From: Oscillospiraceae bacterium
GTDB taxonomy: Bacteria; Bacillota; Clostridia; Oscillospirales; Acutalibacteraceae
DNA length: 64,000 nucleotides
Assembly (NCBI GenBank): GCA_015066465.1
Contig: SVOI01000004.1
Coordinates: 39,416 to 103,415, forward strand
Reading direction: 5' to 3'
Shown: in pieces, positions 8,979 to 17,392 of the stretch
How positions within the stretch are numbered: position 1 is the first letter of the stretch
Layout of the letters: each line of letters starts with the position of its first letter
Made by a program: the position numbers and the translations under genes
The notes under the pieces: generated by a model
The model's input: the letters and a program-made list of their open reading frames with translations, nothing else
Told to the model about the DNA's origin: nothing
Databases searched by the model: none

Positions 8979-10480
8979 GTTTTAATTTTTCAAAATCAAA
9001 ATACTGCGGTCTCTGGCAATGTCCGAAAATTGCCTGGTTAAGAAAATATAAACCCGAAGAAATGACCATTGATGGTAGTGTAATAACACGAATGGAAGAA
9101 GGTAACGTTGTTGGTGACCTTGCTATGGGTCTTTTTGGTGATTTTGTAGAGGTCACTGCTTATAATGGCGACAAAATCGACCTTTCAAAAATGATTGAAA
9201 ACACCAAAGCAGAAATAGAAAAAGGCACACCTGTTATATGTGAAGCATCTTTTGATTATAACGGACTTTACTGTGCGGTTGATATCCTCAGAAAAGAAAA
9301 TGATGGCTGGGCAATTTACGAAGTAAAAAGCTCAACAAAAGAAAAAAAGGATGTTTATGCGGCAGACGTTGCATATCAGAAATACGTACTTGAAAATTGT
9401 GGCATAAACGTTACAGGTACATATCTTGTGTGCATAAATAATGAATATGTATTTGATGGCACACTCGACATTCACAAGCTTTTCAAAATTACCGATATAA
9501 GCGAAACTGTATTTTTTGAAAGTGCAAACGTCAAAACAAATCTTAATGTTGCCGAATTAATTTTAAAGTCAGAAGATGAACCGCCGATTGATTTGTCTAC
9601 CGCTTGTAAAAACCCATATATGTGTTCTTTCTGGAAATATTGCTCAAAACATATTCCTTCACCATCTGTTTTTGACCTTTATGGTAAAGCTTTACACTTT
9701 GATAAAAAAATAGATTACTATAAAAAAGGCAAAATAAGATATGAAGATTTAATAAATGAACCTAAAATCACAAACGAAAAGCTAATTCGTCAGATGTCAT
9801 ATTATCTTGAAGATAAAGGCACTTATGTTGATAAAGCTGGTTTAGGTGAGTTTTTAAACACACTCTCTTACCCGATTTATTTCCTTGATTTTGAAACTGT
9901 CAGACCAATTATTCCAGAATATATCGGCACAAAGCCTTATGCTCAGATTCCGTTCCAATATTCTTTACACTACATAGAAAAAGAGGGCGGCGAATTAAAG
10001 CACAAGGAATTTTTAGCAGAGTCTGGCACAGACCCAAGAAGAGCAATTGCAGAAAGACTTTGCGAAGATATACCAATGAATGTTTGTGTTACTGCATATA
10101 GCAAAAGTTTTGAATGTGACAGGCTTAAGGAACTTGCTGAAACATTCCCTGATTTAGCTGAGCATTTACTAAACATTGCAAGTAATATTATAGACCTCAT
10201 CGTACCTTTCAGAAGCGGATATTATTATAACAAAGCTATGGGCGGAAGCTTTTCTATTAAAAGTGTTTTACCTGCTATCTTCCCAGATGACCCTGCACTT
10301 AATTACAAAAATCTTGAACAGATACACAATGGCGGTGAAGCTATGAGCATATTCCCGAAAATCAAGGATATGCCAAAAGAAGAACAAGAATCCACCCGCC
10401 ACAATCTTCTCAAATATTGCGAATTAGATACATACGCAATGGTTAAGGTTTGGGAAGAGTTAAGACGAGTGATGGAATAG
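8975..10480 (+). CDS. DUF2779 protein with RecB/Cas4-like nuclease domain
   Basis: The N-terminal ~230 residues look like a PD-(D/E)XK nuclease of the RecB/Cas4 type: an early Cys pair (YCGLWQC), then AVDILRKENDGWAIYEVKSS with the Asp and ExK, then a later Cys cluster (CKNPYMCSFWKYC) as in Fe-S Cas4-like enzymes. The C-terminal part is DUF2779, with a DEDD-exonuclease-like pattern (FLDFET near residue 310, a central Asp region, YCELDTYAMV near the end). It is translationally coupled to the dGTPase. Joint action on DNA and dNTPs is inferred. Confidence 0.75.
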   Translation: MSFNFSKSKYCGLWQCPKIAWLRKYKPEEMTIDGSVITRMEEGNVVGDLAMGLFGDFVEVTAYNGDKIDLSKMIENTKAEIEKGTPVICEASFDYNGLYCAVDILRKENDGWAIYEVKSSTKEKKDVYAADVAYQKYVLENCGINVTGTYLVCINNEYVFDGTLDIHKLFKITDISETVFFESANVKTNLNVAELILKSEDEPPIDLSTACKNPYMCSFWKYCSKHIPSPSVFDLYGKALHFDKKIDYYKKGKIRYEDLINEPKITNEKLIRQMSYYLEDKGTYVDKAGLGEFLNTLSYPIYFLDFETVRPIIPEYIGTKPYAQIPFQYSLHYIEKEGGELKHKEFLAESGTDPRRAIAERLCEDIPMNVCVTAYSKSFECDRLKELAETFPDLAEHLLNIASNIIDLIVPFRSGYYYNKAMGGSFSIKSVLPAIFPDDPALNYKNLEQIHNGGEAMSIFPKIKDMPKEEQESTRHNLLKYCELDTYAMVKVWEELRRVME

Positions 10481-10535
10481 TTGATTATGCAAAATTATTT
10501 TGATGTAATAATGGAAAACAACCAGGAGACAAACA

Positions 10536-11414
10536 ATGGATATAAAATTATTTTATGAAAAAACATACGAGTACTTAGTCGAAAAAGCAAAGAACAATAA
10601 TGTTAATGAAGAAAAATTACAAGAATATTTTACACCAAAAACAGGTAATGGTGAAATTTTTAGAAAACGACCTGAAAAAACCTTAAATAATCTGCTTTTC
10701 AGACTTGCGTTTCACACTCAAAATAGCGGACAAAAAAAGAATGTAATAAAATTTCCAACTACAAATTCAGAATATGATACAACACGAGAAAATTTATTTT
10801 CTGAAATTTTCTGCAATTATGACCCTGCTAACATCTTAGAAACATATAAAAATGGAGATGAACTTTTTAATAGATTTATTTGTGATTTGGGTTACGAAAA
10901 ATTAAGTAAAAAAAGCAAAACGGGTGACCATAAAAAATCAATCCCTTACAAATATTGCAACAGTATATATTCTTCCGCTTCTTTTTTACTTCAATTTGAA
11001 AGTTATGATGAAGTCATATCTAAATTAAAGTCATTAGGTGAATTTTCTCCGATATATTTATCTTATGAATTACCTGAATTTGGAATTGCACTCGCTTGTG
11101 ATTTTATTAAAGAACTCGACGAAGATTTCAATGATTTTCCAAAACCAGATACTCATATACTTGAATTCCTTTTTGACCTTGGTCTTATTAATAAAAAATC
11201 TGGTGACGAAGCTAAATATAAAGCAATAAAGAAAATGAAAGAACTCGTTGATGATATTAAACAATTTGATAATTCTATGACATCTTACAAATTGGATAAA
11301 ATCATTTGGTTGATTTCCACTGAATATTTTTACAATGACAACGGCACCAAAAATAGCGGCAATGCTAAAAGAAACGCCTTCGTCAAATACATAAAAAACA
11401 TTTGTAAAATTTAA
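10536..11414 (+). CDS. unknown protein with HhH-glycosylase-like KPD motif
   Basis: 292 residues with no confident family. The stretch FGIALACDFIKEL followed by FPKPDTHILEFLFDLGLI resembles the 'iG...A.dfl...KPD.h' pattern of helix-hairpin-helix DNA glycosylases, and a later LDKIIWLISTEYF fits the last helix of such folds. A base-repair or DNA-recognition role is possible but weakly supported. It lies 55 bp after the DUF2779 gene with its own CAGGAG site and ends at a strong terminator, so it probably belongs to the same operon. Confidence 0.45.
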   Translation: MDIKLFYEKTYEYLVEKAKNNNVNEEKLQEYFTPKTGNGEIFRKRPEKTLNNLLFRLAFHTQNSGQKKNVIKFPTTNSEYDTTRENLFSEIFCNYDPANILETYKNGDELFNRFICDLGYEKLSKKSKTGDHKKSIPYKYCNSIYSSASFLLQFESYDEVISKLKSLGEFSPIYLSYELPEFGIALACDFIKELDEDFNDFPKPDTHILEFLFDLGLINKKSGDEAKYKAIKKMKELVDDIKQFDNSMTSYKLDKIIWLISTEYFYNDNGTKNSGNAKRNAFVKYIKNICKI

Positions 11415-11430
11415 TATAAAGTAAAACCAC

Positions 11431-11460
11431 CCGACTATTGAAAACAAATTCAATAGTCGG
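11431..11460. terminator. bidirectional terminator
   Basis: 12-bp stem CCGACTATTGAA/TTCAATAGTCGG between convergent genes, with GGAGTTTT on one side and AAAAC on the other. Confidence 0.85.
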
Positions 11461-11472
11461 GGAGTTTTATAC

Positions 11473-12030
11473 TCACTTAACTTCAACCTTTTTTAAATCA
11501 ATATAAAGTTCTGATGAATAATCTTGTCCGAATAAATCGTCAATATAAATATAGTAATCTTTTTCTTCATCCATTGAAAAAGCGTTTGTGGCAATATAAG
11601 GGTCATAACCATTGCAAGGACCGTCATCCACACCATAAATCATAATCGAATTACCATCATAATTCAACCCTATCATACCATCCATATATTCGTTTTCATA
11701 TAAATCTAACACTACTTTTTCACCATTAAAAATGGAATAAAATGCTTTTTGGATTTTTAGTAACATAGTTCTTGTCAAAAAATCCTCACAACACTCTTCG
11801 TTCTCACCATCCTCATACATATAGCCTATGTATTTATCCAAAGCTGTTATTCTTCCGTCAGCCTCGAACATAGTATTTTTTGAAAATGCAAAATCTTTAA
11901 TTGTATCTCGCATAGCATTTTTAGCTTTTTCAAATGTTTCAAATGCAGAGACTGTTGTTTTCAAATCCGCCTTTGTGTCGCACTCATCCGGCAACGATGT
12001 CTTTACTGATAATACCCATAATTCTTTCAT
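11473..12030 (-). CDS. unknown acidic protein
   Basis: 185 residues with no family recognised. It is acidic, lacks membrane segments or a signal peptide, and has paired Cys (EECCEDF) and repeated Tyr/Asp near the C-terminus. Start ATG follows AAGAGGTTTATATT. It is transcribed alone from a regulon-type promoter (12063-12096), which ties it to the island genes rather than the chromosome. Confidence 0.5.
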   Translation of the reverse strand: MKELWVLSVKTSLPDECDTKADLKTTVSAFETFEKAKNAMRDTIKDFAFSKNTMFEADGRITALDKYIGYMYEDGENEECCEDFLTRTMLLKIQKAFYSIFNGEKVVLDLYENEYMDGMIGLNYDGNSIMIYGVDDGPCNGYDPYIATNAFSMDEEKDYYIYIDDLFGQDYSSELYIDLKKVEVK

Positions 12031-12062
12031 AATATAAACCTCTTTTCTTATTTGGTAACTAT

Positions 12063-12096
12063 ATTATAAAACACCCAATGCACCAGTTTCGGTACA
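12063..12096 (-). promoter_or_regulatory. regulon promoter 2
   Basis: Minus strand: TGTACC-GAAACT-GGTGCA-N10-TATAAT, upstream of the unknown acidic protein gene. One of the clearest palindromes in the set. Confidence 0.75.
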
Positions 12097-12108
12097 TCGG
12101 GTGAAAAA

Positions 12109-12564
12109 TTACTGTTCTTTCACAACAATCTTTTCAAGATATCTATTGAGCGAAAAGGCGTGTGTTGCAATTTCTTCTAAATCTTCGGGAATTGTAACTT
12201 CCTTAAGTCCTGTGTATGCAAAGGACATATAGCCTAACTCTGTTACGCAATCAGGAACTGTAATACTCTTTAATGCCTGACAACCATTAAAGGCACATTT
12301 GCCAATTTTAGTAACTGAACCATCATCTGGAATAACGCTGTTTTTGCAACCTAAAACAAGTGTTTTGGTAGCGGTTTCAATAAGGCAGTTACCTGCACTG
12401 TGGTAATAAGGATTCCCTTCTTCAACTTCAATAGTTTCAATATCATCGGTTATACCAAGAGCCATATAAAATTCATCATCAATATCTGTCATATCTTCCG
12501 GAAACACAAGATGGGGGCAATTTAATTCATCAATATACTTTAAAACACCATTTTCAATTTTCAT
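12109..12564 (-). CDS. BspA-type leucine-rich repeat protein
   Basis: The C-terminal ~75 residues are LRR_5 (BspA-like) repeats: IGKCAFNGCQALKSITVPDCVTELG..FAYTGLKEVTIPEDLEEIATHAFSL. The N-terminal half looks like further degenerate repeats. With 151 residues and no signal peptide it is a small cytoplasmic member; most family proteins are long and surface-exposed. A protein-binding role is inferred. Promoter: regulon site 12597-12630. Confidence 0.75.
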   Translation of the reverse strand: MKIENGVLKYIDELNCPHLVFPEDMTDIDDEFYMALGITDDIETIEVEEGNPYYHSAGNCLIETATKTLVLGCKNSVIPDDGSVTKIGKCAFNGCQALKSITVPDCVTELGYMSFAYTGLKEVTIPEDLEEIATHAFSLNRYLEKIVVKEQ

Positions 12565-12596
12565 AACACAAACCCCTTTTCTTAAGCTTTGAGTTT

Positions 12597-12630
12597 ATTA
12601 TATGAAACCTGATGCACTGAAATTGGTGCA
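12597..12630 (-). promoter_or_regulatory. regulon promoter 3 (LRR gene)
   Basis: Minus strand: TGCACC-AATTTC-AGTGCA-N10-TATAAT. Confidence 0.75.
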
Positions 12631-12744
12631 TTAATTTTCATTTAATAATTTTCTAAACTATATAATTTTTGCAGATAAAGTCAGCTATTTTCGCTCTTTT
12701 TACAATATTATATAGCCTATAAAACCTGTCGTATTGTATCAATT

Positions 12745-12846
12745 TTATATGTAGCAGGTTCCCTCGTGAATCCTTAAAGTTTTTCTAATTTCTTTAAGAA
12801 TAACAGTTCTACCTAAATCATCAATTTTTCTGACAATCCCTGTCAC
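12745..12846 (-). pseudogene. AbrB/SpoVT-like DNA-binding domain fragment
   Basis: Thirty-three codons from GTG 12846 read VTGIVRKIDDLGRTVILKEI..., the N-terminal swapped-hairpin domain of AbrB-type transition-state regulators. The frame stops (TAA) right after the domain. A ribosome site CAAAGGAG lies upstream, but the usual ATG two codons earlier appears lost through a one-base deletion (ATAAAGTG). It is most likely a truncated regulator gene; a short functional DNA-binding peptide cannot be excluded. Otherwise 12631-12929 is AT-rich and shows no gene. Confidence 0.55.
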
Positions 12847-12929
12847 TTTATATAAAAATCTCCTTTGTTTTACTTGATAACACTTCTATCACCTATAAAA
12901 CAAGGAGACTTATACTTGCATTTCTTCAA

Positions 12930-13274
12930 TTAATCGGAGGAATCAGTCCAACTATCAAACGATTTAAAAACAGAAACATCAAAATTAAAAATTTCATTTA
13001 CAGGGAGCCAAGGCTCATCTAAACAAAGGCGCTTACCTTCTAAGTAATGACCATCTAATTCCTCGTCAAAGAATAAATCGAAAGAATTACAGAAATCTTC
13101 TCCTATCTTCAATTCGAAGTACATTCCACTTGCTTCTCCGCTATCCAATGGTATGCAATAAACTAATGAACAATCAATTTTTGAAATAGTTACTTTTTTG
13201 CCTAAATAATTTGAAACTGCATGTTCAATATCTGCAATATCTAACAGGTTGATTTCTTTTATAATGGTTTTCAT
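12930..13274 (-). CDS. unknown small protein
   Basis: 114 residues, acidic, no membrane segment, no family recognised. The N-terminus MKTIIKEINLLDI resembles the first residues of the protein at 16595-17392 (MKTIIKKLTV), too short to mean homology by itself. Strong GGAGGG site; expressed from regulon promoter 4. Confidence 0.5.
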   Translation of the reverse strand: MKTIIKEINLLDIADIEHAVSNYLGKKVTISKIDCSLVYCIPLDSGEASGMYFELKIGEDFCNSFDLFFDEELDGHYLEGKRLCLDEPWLPVNEIFNFDVSVFKSFDSWTDSSD

Positions 13275-13314
13275 ATGTTACCCTCCAAAAATATTTATAT
13301 CTTTCGACCTTTGC

Positions 13315-13348
13315 ATTGTACCATTGTGGTTGCACTAAATTTGGTGCG
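13315..13348 (-). promoter_or_regulatory. regulon promoter 4
   Basis: Minus strand: CGCACC-AAATTT-AGTGCA-N10-TACAAT, upstream of the 114-residue protein gene. Confidence 0.7.
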
Positions 13349-13357
13349 TATAGTATT

Positions 13358-14593
13358 TTACTCATTATTTTTTTCTATCTCATTTTTTATATATTCAGCA
13401 CAATCTAACATTAGATTTATTTCGTTTCCAGTGATTTGCTCACCATATTGACATGTCCACTTCACAATACAGTGTTTCCCCCTTATAGATAAAACATCTT
13501 TATATTTTGAAGTTTTCATTGATTCTTTTAGATCTTCTCTATATTTTTCATATTTAGTTTTTAGGTTTGAATGTGGAATATCTTTAAATGGCACATATCC
13601 ATGAACCTTTTCTAAATCAGCTATTAATGTATAATTCACTTGAAAAACAATCTTTTCATCATCAAAAGTTATTATTGCCAATACACAATAATTCTCCTTA
13701 ACTGAGTCAGCACTTTCAACACCTTTTTTGTATTTTAGACAATCCTTGCAAATAATACAACATTCATAACCTCTTTTACCGCCACCGACATTAGGTTTAG
13801 AAAAATGATACTTAACCACTTTATCTTTTTTGGAATCTAAAAATTTACACACATCATTATATCTATCATTATAATTAGCACAAAGATGTTTACTATTATC
13901 GTTAGTTAAAAACGACCAGTAATAATCAAGTATGTAATCAGCTTTAGATTTAGAGCGTTCAATATACTCTTTATATTTTTCTCCATTTACAATATTCTCA
14001 ACTACACATATCGTTCCTGCCTTATTCAAATAATTTCTTATTGAATTCAGTGTCTTATCCGCAAGTTTTTCATTTGATACTTTAATTTTAGGTTCACCAT
14101 TAATTTTCACCTCAAACTTATCTTCGATTTCTTGCAAAATTTTTTCGTTTTGTTTACCTTTTATGTTTTCCAGAAGTTGTTTTTCAAAAACGAATTCGCG
14201 TTTTTCAATTTCAGGTATGTCACCAGTTTTAACAAGAACGAAATGAATTTTATTATATTTAATTTTTCCTTTTTCTTTTTCTTCTGCAATTTTTCCGATG
14301 TATTTTAACATTTGAAAATCATGCAAGAATGTATCTGTTTTGTCTTCAATAATAATTGCTTCTTTTCCATCATCTTTTTCTATTTCAACGAAAACATCTA
14401 TACTTTTATATTGTCTTATAACATTTGTTATTTCAAAATTTTCTGAAGTTTTCCACCCCATTAAATTACAGAGGAAATTTCTCCCTGTTTCATCTGTTTC
14501 ATTCACACAACTTTTGTTAATTAGCCACGCAATAATTGCATCTTGTGAAAGTTCTTTTGTTGCAAAACTGAACAAATTATTCTCTATATTCAT
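13358..14593 (-). CDS. PD-(D/E)XK nuclease superfamily protein
   Basis: The opening FSFATKELSQDAIIAWLI is typical of the PD-(D/E)XK family PF14281. The catalytic core follows near residues 63-90: SIDVFVEIEKDDGKEAIIIEDK (Asp, then ExK-like EDK). The remaining ~300 residues are helical with a Cys pair (CCIICKDC) near residue 275. Relatives occur as stand-alone nucleases in defence islands and near restriction systems. Cytoplasmic. The promoter is sigma-A-like rather than the shared regulon type, and an 80-bp copy of it exists at 25127-25206. Confidence 0.7.
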   Translation of the reverse strand: MNIENNLFSFATKELSQDAIIAWLINKSCVNETDETGRNFLCNLMGWKTSENFEITNVIRQYKSIDVFVEIEKDDGKEAIIIEDKTDTFLHDFQMLKYIGKIAEEKEKGKIKYNKIHFVLVKTGDIPEIEKREFVFEKQLLENIKGKQNEKILQEIEDKFEVKINGEPKIKVSNEKLADKTLNSIRNYLNKAGTICVVENIVNGEKYKEYIERSKSKADYILDYYWSFLTNDNSKHLCANYNDRYNDVCKFLDSKKDKVVKYHFSKPNVGGGKRGYECCIICKDCLKYKKGVESADSVKENYCVLAIITFDDEKIVFQVNYTLIADLEKVHGYVPFKDIPHSNLKTKYEKYREDLKESMKTSKYKDVLSIRGKHCIVKWTCQYGEQITGNEINLMLDCAEYIKNEIEKNNE

Positions 14594-14673
14594 TTAACAC
14601 ACCTCACAAAAATATTACACTATTCAAATCACTTTTTCCATTGACAAAGAGCACAATTTTCTTTTAACGAAAT
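14594..14673 (-). promoter_or_regulatory. promoter of the PDDEXK gene, duplicated at 25127-25206
   Basis: This 80-bp stretch contains the ribosome site (GTGAGGTGTGTT), a TTGTCA -35-like box and an inverted AATTTC/GAAATT-type motif. It aligns without gaps and with few mismatches to 25127-25206. Both copies face the same way. Confidence 0.7.
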
Positions 14674-14706
14674 TGGCACAAACAATTTTTCCACATATCT
14701 TTATTC

Positions 14707-15561
14707 TCATAATATACTGAATTTAGCATGTAAAAACGCATTAATAATATCTTTTTGTTTTTCAGGTATTTTTGAAAGGCAAAAAGATTTTATATATTCA
14801 GGCACACCGCCATAATAAGCTTCTGCAATAGAACCTGCCATTGCAGCTATGGTATCAGAATCACTGGCATAAGAAATAGCGTTTTTAATAGCACTTTCAT
14901 AATCTTCACTTTCTAAAAACGCAACAATAGCCATAGGTACCGTATCCTGACAAATATCACTCCAAAGACATTCTTCCCGGAGCTCATTGATGGTTTTGTT
15001 AAGCAAATCATAACCGAATTTTCGTAACAAATAATTTTTTATTTCTTCCTTTGTTTTTCCTTTCCGTGCTAAAAATACAGCACCAGCAATACACATTGCA
15101 CCTTTTTGACCTTCGGGATGATTATGTGTAACATCGGCAGAAAGTTTTGCAAAACGCAGAACTTCCTCCATTGTATTAAAGAACCAACCGATAGGACTAA
15201 CTCTCATAGCAGAACCATTACCAAAACTATTATATGGTGTGAATTCTTGAATCAAGTCAGCTTTTGCACACCATTGATAATAAGAAGTTCCAAAACTCAA
15301 ACTTCCTTCATTTTTTTGAAATGTATGAAACGAATATTTAACAAATTGTTTTCCGAGTGCCAATTTTAATGCATCATCATTATAATAATTCTTATCATTG
15401 ACATCGTTCAAAAGCCAATCTGCAACAGCAAGAGTTAAAGCTGTATCATCAGTAAATGTATCAGTTTCAAGACACAAGTTTATATTTAAGGGATCATTAT
15501 ATTTTACTTTTTTAAATTCATAAGAGGAGCCCAATACATCTCCACAAATAGCACCTAACAT
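14707..15561 (-). CDS. ADP-ribosylglycohydrolase (DraG/ARH family)
   Basis: All ARH metal-binding signatures are visible: GAICGDVLGS at the N-terminus, FTDDTALT near residue 57, GNGSAMRVSPIG near 115, and SDSDTIAAMAGSIAEAYYG near 232. The length (284) is normal. The enzyme removes ADP-ribose from proteins or nucleic acids, so it could reverse an ADP-ribosylating toxin or act on cellular targets. No transferase gene was recognised beside it. Upstream 15562-15660 has a TGCACT half-site but not the full regulon promoter. Confidence 0.87.
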   Translation of the reverse strand: MLGAICGDVLGSSYEFKKVKYNDPLNINLCLETDTFTDDTALTLAVADWLLNDVNDKNYYNDDALKLALGKQFVKYSFHTFQKNEGSLSFGTSYYQWCAKADLIQEFTPYNSFGNGSAMRVSPIGWFFNTMEEVLRFAKLSADVTHNHPEGQKGAMCIAGAVFLARKGKTKEEIKNYLLRKFGYDLLNKTINELREECLWSDICQDTVPMAIVAFLESEDYESAIKNAISYASDSDTIAAMAGSIAEAYYGGVPEYIKSFCLSKIPEKQKDIINAFLHAKFSIL

Positions 15562-15688
15562 AAAAATTTTCCTTTACTTTATTATTTTCTCTACAGTTCT
15601 CAAAATTAAATTTATACTTTTTTCATACTCAAATGCACTTGAATTTTTTTGACACAATAAACCTCACTAATCTATCTTTAGTGTTGTT

Positions 15689-16525
15689 TTAAATACATTC
15701 TTTAAAACTGACACTATTTTCATCAAATTGCATTTTAATGATATCGTATTTTTCACTATTATTTTTTACAACAATAATTTCTGCATTATTATCAACTGGT
15801 TCAATATCAAAATAACCCTTTCGCTTAATAAACAAAATCATAGCCGATTTATGCATTACATAATCACTTGAAAGAATATCTTCGAAAGAAAAACGTGGTT
15901 CTTTCAATCTCCTATGGACTTGCGCCACTACAAGCATAGGCACACAATACTTTTTCGCTTGTGCCAAAAGTTCTGCTTCTATTTCATAAACTTCCTGTTG
16001 GCGTAAGTTTTTCTTTTCATCCGCTTGAACAAGCCCGATATAGTCAAGCATAACCAATCCTGCATTTTTATGTTCTTGTAAACATTTTTCAATATATGCA
16101 GGTGGAACAAACCAAGTATCATCTATAAGAATATTAAGTTCCTGTAAAAATGCTATGGCAATTGATATTTTGTTTTGGTCTGCCTCATTTCTTTCTTCAA
16201 TATCGCATTTCCAGAAATCTCCACCAACACTACTAATTTTTTCTATCAAACGCACTAAAAGTTGTTTTGTTCCGAGTTCTAATGTAAATATCAGAATTTC
16301 TTTATCCGAATTTATAGCTGCATCAAGTACAATATCAAGAGCGAGAGATGTTTTTCCAGCGCCTGGTTGTGAAGCGATACAAATTAATTTATCTCGGTTA
16401 TCGGTTTTTAATTTCAGCACATTACGCAATCCAGGCAATTCATTAATCTGCACATCTTTTTTTATTGGAACAATTCCAAATTCATTTGAAAAATTTTCGC
16501 ATATTGTTTTAATATGTGTAAGCAT
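15689..16525 (-). CDS. DnaB-like RecA-fold ATPase
   Basis: It corresponds to the C-terminal motor of replicative helicase DnaB: Walker A GQPGAGKTS-type (ASQPGAGKTSLA), Walker B VMLDYIGLV, and the H4-like AQVHRRLKEPRF. The DnaB N-terminal domain is missing (about 278 residues instead of ~450). The ATG at 16525 is chosen because the upstream ATG at 16543 lies in the GAAAGGTGAG ribosome site. Similar truncated DnaB-like ATPases occur in mobile elements. It may load onto DNA or act as a switch ATPase. Regulon promoter 5 precedes it. Confidence 0.75.
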   Translation of the reverse strand: MLTHIKTICENFSNEFGIVPIKKDVQINELPGLRNVLKLKTDNRDKLICIASQPGAGKTSLALDIVLDAAINSDKEILIFTLELGTKQLLVRLIEKISSVGGDFWKCDIEERNEADQNKISIAIAFLQELNILIDDTWFVPPAYIEKCLQEHKNAGLVMLDYIGLVQADEKKNLRQQEVYEIEAELLAQAKKYCVPMLVVAQVHRRLKEPRFSFEDILSSDYVMHKSAMILFIKRKGYFDIEPVDNNAEIIVVKNNSEKYDIIKMQFDENSVSFKECI

Positions 16526-16557
16526 TTTATTCTCACCTTTCATAACTTATTAATATA

Positions 16558-16592
16558 ATAATACACAAATCGAATGCACCAAAATAAGGTCG
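16558..16592 (-). promoter_or_regulatory. regulon promoter 5 (DnaB-like gene)
   Basis: Minus strand: CGACCT-TATTTT-GGTGCA-N11-TATTAT. The left half-site is weak and the spacer is one base longer than in the other sites. Confidence 0.55.
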
Positions 16593-16594
16593 TT

Positions 16595-17392
16595 CTACAA
16601 AAAAAGAATTTGTTTGTTCATTTCCCTTGTTCTTGCAATATAATAATCTAACGCAAAATCACAGCTGTCCGGTAGTTTTATAACAACAGGCGTTTTTATG
16701 GTATTGATATTCCGTATTTCATTGAATTCATCCCAAAACTCAACAAGATTCATAAAGCAAAGCAGGCTATATTTTAAAAAATCATCTTCTGAAAAGTCGG
16801 TTATTTCTTCTCCTGCTTTGCCTTTTGTTACAACAAACTCGCCAGTTTCTTTTAAACCCAACCACAAATTTTTTTCTTTGTTTATTTGTTCTGGTTCAAA
16901 GTCTTTTATAAAACTACTTAAAAAGGCTTGAAAAGAACGGGTTACACCTACTCCATTTGTCATTTCTGAAAAACGCCCTTTGAAGTAATATTTACAATCC
17001 TTATAAAAAGCCAGTCTTAATGGATAGTTCTGCTTACTTTTATATTCAAAGCTTGTTACAAAAGACTCTTCCACCGATTTTTTTACAAGTGAAAAATATT
17101 CATCTGTGTAATCACCATCACTGTTATTTTTACTTGCATATAAAACCCAGTTTTTAGAATTCTTTTTCTTATAACCAGTAATATAATAATTTTCAACAAG
17201 CTCCACTTCTGCGCTGAAACGAACTGTCACAAACGATTTTTCAGTTGCTTCAATACCCGTAAGCAATTTGATTATTTCAAGTATTATTTCGTTATCTGCA
17301 TTGTTGAGAACAGTGCAAAAACTCTCAAACGTTATATCGGCAGTTTTAACACCATTCTCTTCAACAGTCAATTTTTTTATTATAGTTTTCAT
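16595..17392 (-). CDS. unknown protein coupled to the CbbX-like ATPase
   Basis: 265 residues with no family recognised: mixed alpha/beta, no membrane segments. The gene overlaps the end of the upstream AAA+ gene by 4 bp (ATGA), so the two proteins are made together and probably work together. The start of the sequence (beta strands, then ...NNADNEIILEIIKLLTG) hints at an ATPase-derived or adaptor fold, but no Walker motif is present. It could be a substrate or adaptor of the AAA+ protein. Confidence 0.55.
   Translation of the reverse strand: MKTIIKKLTVEENGVKTADITFESFCTVLNNADNEIILEIIKLLTGIEATEKSFVTVRFSAEVELVENYYITGYKKKNSKNWVLYASKNNSDGDYTDEYFSLVKKSVEESFVTSFEYKSKQNYPLRLAFYKDCKYYFKGRFSEMTNGVGVTRSFQAFLSSFIKDFEPEQINKEKNLWLGLKETGEFVVTKGKAGEEITDFSEDDFLKYSLLCFMNLVEFWDEFNEIRNINTIKTPVVIKLPDSCDFALDYYIARTREMNKQILFL

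Noticed and set aside
14707-15561. ADP-ribosylation toxin-antitoxin pair (DarTG-like) around the ADP-ribosylglycohydrolase
   Set aside because: No ADP-ribosyltransferase motif was seen in the adjacent PDDEXK or DnaB-like proteins, and the glycohydrolase is DraG-type, not a macrodomain.
15562-15660. A thirteenth regulon promoter upstream of the ADP-ribosylglycohydrolase
   Set aside because: One half-site is present, but there is no -10 box at the required 10-bp spacing.
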